A program made the translations under genes and the position numbers. Shown here piece after piece: positions 61,797 through 64,000 of a stretch of DNA of 64,000 nt. The notes beneath the pieces were generated by a model, which saw only the letters and a list, made by a program, of their open reading frames with translations, did not search any database and was not told the origin of the DNA. Source of the DNA: Pseudolachnospira sp051055405 (GTDB taxonomy: Bacteria; Bacillota; Clostridia; Lachnospirales; Lachnospiraceae); contig NZ_CP167068.1 in assembly GCF_051055405.1 (NCBI RefSeq), forward strand, positions 1,302,001-1,366,000, written 5' to 3'. Within the stretch, counting starts at the first letter, position 1. Each line of letters starts with the position of its first letter.

Positions 61797-62130
61797 GCAT
61801 TTCGGGCGTAGAAAAAAAGGAAAAACAATAAAAGAAAAATTGCGTTCTCTGACCTATATGCAGGTATCTTTGACGCTTTTTGTCGTCAGTCTTTTGGCGC
61901 TTGTTTTTTGTCTGTGGTACGCGATTTCCAGCAATGGAATGTCTGGAACCCTGGTGGCCCTGGTGGGAATTCTTGCATTTTTTGCGGCTCTGGCCGGACT
62001 CCTTGTTACCCTGTACGGACATTTTGCCGTTGGAATCGAAGGTAAGCTTCATTGGATTGCGGGGGCTTTTACCAACGGAACGCTGCTTGTTATTACATTT
62101 TTACTATATCTATCCGGACTCGGAGGTTAA
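61774..62130 (+). CDS. Small membrane protein between pyrE and purK
   Basis: 118 residues with a basic N-terminus and three hydrophobic helices (SLTLFVVSLLALVFCLWYAI, GTLVALVGILAFFAALAGLL, GTLLVITFLLYLSGLGG). I do not recognise the family with confidence. ATG 61774 lies inside pyrE, and the stop is six bases before purK, so it is probably part of the transcript. Function unknown. Confidence 0.65.
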   Translation: MSNTEQSKHFGRRKKGKTIKEKLRSLTYMQVSLTLFVVSLLALVFCLWYAISSNGMSGTLVALVGILAFFAALAGLLVTLYGHFAVGIEGKLHWIAGAFTNGTLLVITFLLYLSGLGG

Positions 62131-62136
62131 GAGAAG

Positions 62137-63267
62137 ATGAAAAAGATAGGAATTATCGGTGGAGGACAGCTGGGAAAGATGATGATTCTGGACGGAAAGC
62201 GTCTGGACACCTGGTTTTCCATTTTAGATCCCACGGAACATTGCCCGGCTCACAGCATTGCGGATTTTCATATCGTGGCGGACTTTGACGACGTGGATGC
62301 GATTTTGCGGCTGGCCGAAGGGGTGGATGTAGTAACCTATGAATTCGAGCACATCAGCGTTAAGGCTCTGCAGCTTTTGGAAGAGCGGGGGCATAAGGTG
62401 TACCCTAGTTCGGAGACGCTTCTTCATATCCAAAATAAATTGGTACAGAAACAGTGGTTGGCCAAACATGGAATTCCCGTGCCGGAATTTTTGCCCATCG
62501 AGAGCCTGGAAGATATCTACGAGGCGGAAAGCAGATTTACGTATCCTATGATTTTGAAGACTTGTACCGGCGGTTACGATGGGAAAGGAAATGCGGTAAT
62601 TGCCGGGCATGAGGACGCGAAGCGGGCTTACGAGGCGTTGGGGGCCGGCAAGCTTCCGCTGATGGTGGAAGAATGTATTGATTTTGAGAAAGAAGTTTCC
62701 ATTTTGATCTGTGGCAGTGAAAATGGAGAGATGAGCGTATTTCCGGTGGCGGAAAATGTTCATAAGAACAGTATTTTGGATGAGACTACCGTGCCGGCAA
62801 AGATCAGCGAGGCGTCGAGGCAGGAGGCCATGGAGGTGGCGAAAGCCTGTCTGCAGGCATTTCAGGCCTGCGGGATGCTCTGTATCGAGCTGTTTGTGAC
62901 TAGGGAGGGGCATATCCTGGTAAATGAGTTGGCGCCCCGCCCCCACAATTCCGGCCATTACACCATAGAGGGCTGCTATACGTCCCAGTACGAGCAGCAT
63001 GTCCGGGCGATCTTAGGGATGCCTCTGGGAAATCCGGGGCTGATTCGTCCGACGGTGATGAAAAATTTGATTGGGGATAAGAATGGAACCGCGGATCTGC
63101 AGGGATTGGAGGAAGCGTATCGCTTCCCGAACGCGAAGATCCACATTTACGGAAAGGAAACGGTGAAAGTGGGCCGCAAGATGGGGCATATCACAGCGAC
63201 CGGAGAAAATATAGAGGAAGCTCTCGCGGAGGCCCGCGGCGCCCACGACGCGCTGTGGTTCCGGTGA
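62137..63267 (+). CDS. purK: N5-carboxyaminoimidazole ribonucleotide synthase
   Basis: ATP-grasp enzyme of purine synthesis, making N5-CAIR. The 376-residue protein has GIIGGGQLGKMM at the start, the ATP-grasp lysine segment ILKTCTGGYDGKGN, EECIDFEKEVSIL and the substrate region NELAPRPHNSGHYTIEGC. Normal length. Followed by purE. Confidence 0.95.
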   Translation: MKKIGIIGGGQLGKMMILDGKRLDTWFSILDPTEHCPAHSIADFHIVADFDDVDAILRLAEGVDVVTYEFEHISVKALQLLEERGHKVYPSSETLLHIQNKLVQKQWLAKHGIPVPEFLPIESLEDIYEAESRFTYPMILKTCTGGYDGKGNAVIAGHEDAKRAYEALGAGKLPLMVEECIDFEKEVSILICGSENGEMSVFPVAENVHKNSILDETTVPAKISEASRQEAMEVAKACLQAFQACGMLCIELFVTREGHILVNELAPRPHNSGHYTIEGCYTSQYEQHVRAILGMPLGNPGLIRPTVMKNLIGDKNGTADLQGLEEAYRFPNAKIHIYGKETVKVGRKMGHITATGENIEEALAEARGAHDALWFR

Positions 63268-63285
63268 GAAAGAGAGGAGTAAAAG

Positions 63286-63804
63286 ATGCAAAATCCAGTG
63301 GTAGGTATTATTATGGGAAGCGATTCCGATCTTCCCGTTATGTCAAAAGCGGCGGAAATGTTAGATCAGTTGGGAGTTCCTTATGAGCTGACAATTGTGT
63401 CCGCTCATCGGACGCCGGATCGTTTGACGAAATATGCCAAGGAAGCGGCGGGACGAGGAATCCGTGTGATTATCGCCGGGGCGGGAGGCGCCGCCCATCT
63501 GCCAGGTATGGTTGCTTCTCAAACCGTACTGCCAGTGATCGGCGTTCCGGTGCAGACAAAAGCTCTCGGAGGGGTGGATTCCCTGTATTCGATTGTCCAG
63601 ATGCCTCCGGGCATCCCGGTGGCTACCGTGGCGATCAACGGCGCGTTAAACGCAGGGCTCTTGGCGGCGAAGGTTTTGGCAGTTTCAGATGAGGAACTGG
63701 CAAAGAAAGTTGCGGCCTATAGCCAGGGATTAAAGGACATGGTGGAAACGAAAGCGGAAAAACTGGAAACAATTGGTTATAAAAAATACTTGGAAGAAAT
63801 GTAG
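63286..63804 (+). CDS. purE: N5-CAIR mutase
   Basis: Moves the carboxyl group of N5-CAIR to CAIR. The 172-residue class I PurE has GIIMGSDSDLPVM, SAHRTPDR and GAGGAAHLPGMVAS. The usual downstream partner for the class that needs PurK is present upstream. Fits the purK-purE-purM order. Confidence 0.96.
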   Translation: MQNPVVGIIMGSDSDLPVMSKAAEMLDQLGVPYELTIVSAHRTPDRLTKYAKEAAGRGIRVIIAGAGGAAHLPGMVASQTVLPVIGVPVQTKALGGVDSLYSIVQMPPGIPVATVAINGALNAGLLAAKVLAVSDEELAKKVAAYSQGLKDMVETKAEKLETIGYKKYLEEM

Positions 63805-63816
63805 GGGGAAAGAAAA

Positions 63817-64000
63817 ATGTCGATGGATTATAAGAGAGCCGGTGTGGATATCGAGGCCGGATACCGTTCGGTAGAGTTGATGAAGGAACATGTGAAAAAA
63901 ACCATGCGTCCAGAAGTGATGGGCGGCTTGGGAGGATTTTCTGGCGCTTTTAACGCCAATGCCTTTAAAAATATGGAAGAGCCGGTGCTGCTGTCGGGTA
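63817..64000 (+). CDS. purM: Phosphoribosylaminoimidazole synthase, N-terminal part (partial)
   Basis: The last 184 bases open with ATG and the family start YKRAGVDIEAGYRSVELMKE, then GGFSGAFN. It makes AIR from FGAM. The gene runs past the window end. GGGGGAAAG precedes the start. Confidence 0.92.
   Translation, partial: MSMDYKRAGVDIEAGYRSVELMKEHVKKTMRPEVMGGLGGFSGAFNANAFKNMEEPVLLSG

Overview
The window looks like chromosomal DNA from a spore-forming anaerobic Firmicute, most likely Clostridia of the Lachnospiraceae type. The reasons are strong AGGAGG ribosome sites, many TTG/GTG starts and ATGA/TTGA overlaps, cotJ spore-coat genes, a GGGtGRT/NifU-like pair, a TRAP transporter behind a T-box, a purine-type riboswitch and a class 1B pyrK-pyrD. 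The genus is an inference. Both ends are cut inside genes: murE on the left and purM on the right.

Layout. 1-5.8 kb: cell wall and replication restart (murE end, murF, priA), peptide deformylase and an iron-sulfur protein. 5.8-13.1 kb: a long palindromic element, a small acidic protein, an oleate-hydratase-like protein, NADP-type glutamate dehydrogenase, a DUF4143 ATPase, a phosphopantetheinyl transferase and an ArsP_2-type permease. 13.1-22.8 kb: rluF, ligA, an MBL hydrolase, a riboswitch-controlled flavoprotein, a PHP phosphatase, an M29 aminopeptidase, a Na/Pi-type transporter and a ROK regulator. 22.8-29.1 kb: a candidate structured RNA, then glycolysis (pgk, tpiA, a small zinc-ribbon membrane protein, gpmI), then the NifU-like/GGGtGRT pair. 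29.2-38 kb: small regulators, hemerythrin, NdpA-like protein, yaaA, bcp, an acetyltransferase, an EamA exporter and the cotJ spore-coat operon with a CotJA-CotJB fusion. 38.2-41.7 kb, minus strand: tRNA-Arg(CCG), then an isoleucine-type T-box leader driving dctP-dctQ-dctM. 41.8-44.4 kb: an SH3-domain membrane protein and queA. 44.4-52.5 kb: an accessory island with an IS110 transposase and a candidate bridge RNA, a HTH/AAA-ATPase/nuclease-like protein, and a 1,474-residue Upf1-like helicase with a C-terminal HEPN motif. 52.7-56.7 kb: a secreted DUF4214/CAP protein and a WYL-tfoX-gyrI-like cluster with two matching operator-like palindromes. 56.75-64 kb: a second copy of the long palindrome, then pyrC-F-K-D-E, a small membrane protein, and purK-E-M.

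The strongest candidates for something new are: (1) the helicase-HEPN gene and its ATPase/nuclease neighbour, a possible defence pair; (2) an isoleucine-type T-box controlling a TRAP transporter; (3) a variant purine riboswitch, apparently an ON switch, in front of an uncharacterised flavoprotein; (4) two copies of a palindromic element that share a 149-nt core but carry completely different, individually perfect outer arms; (5) a family of short dispersed intergenic repeats; and (6) a two-hairpin RNA with complementary loops upstream of pgk. All calls are made by reading the sequence; no database search or folding program was used.
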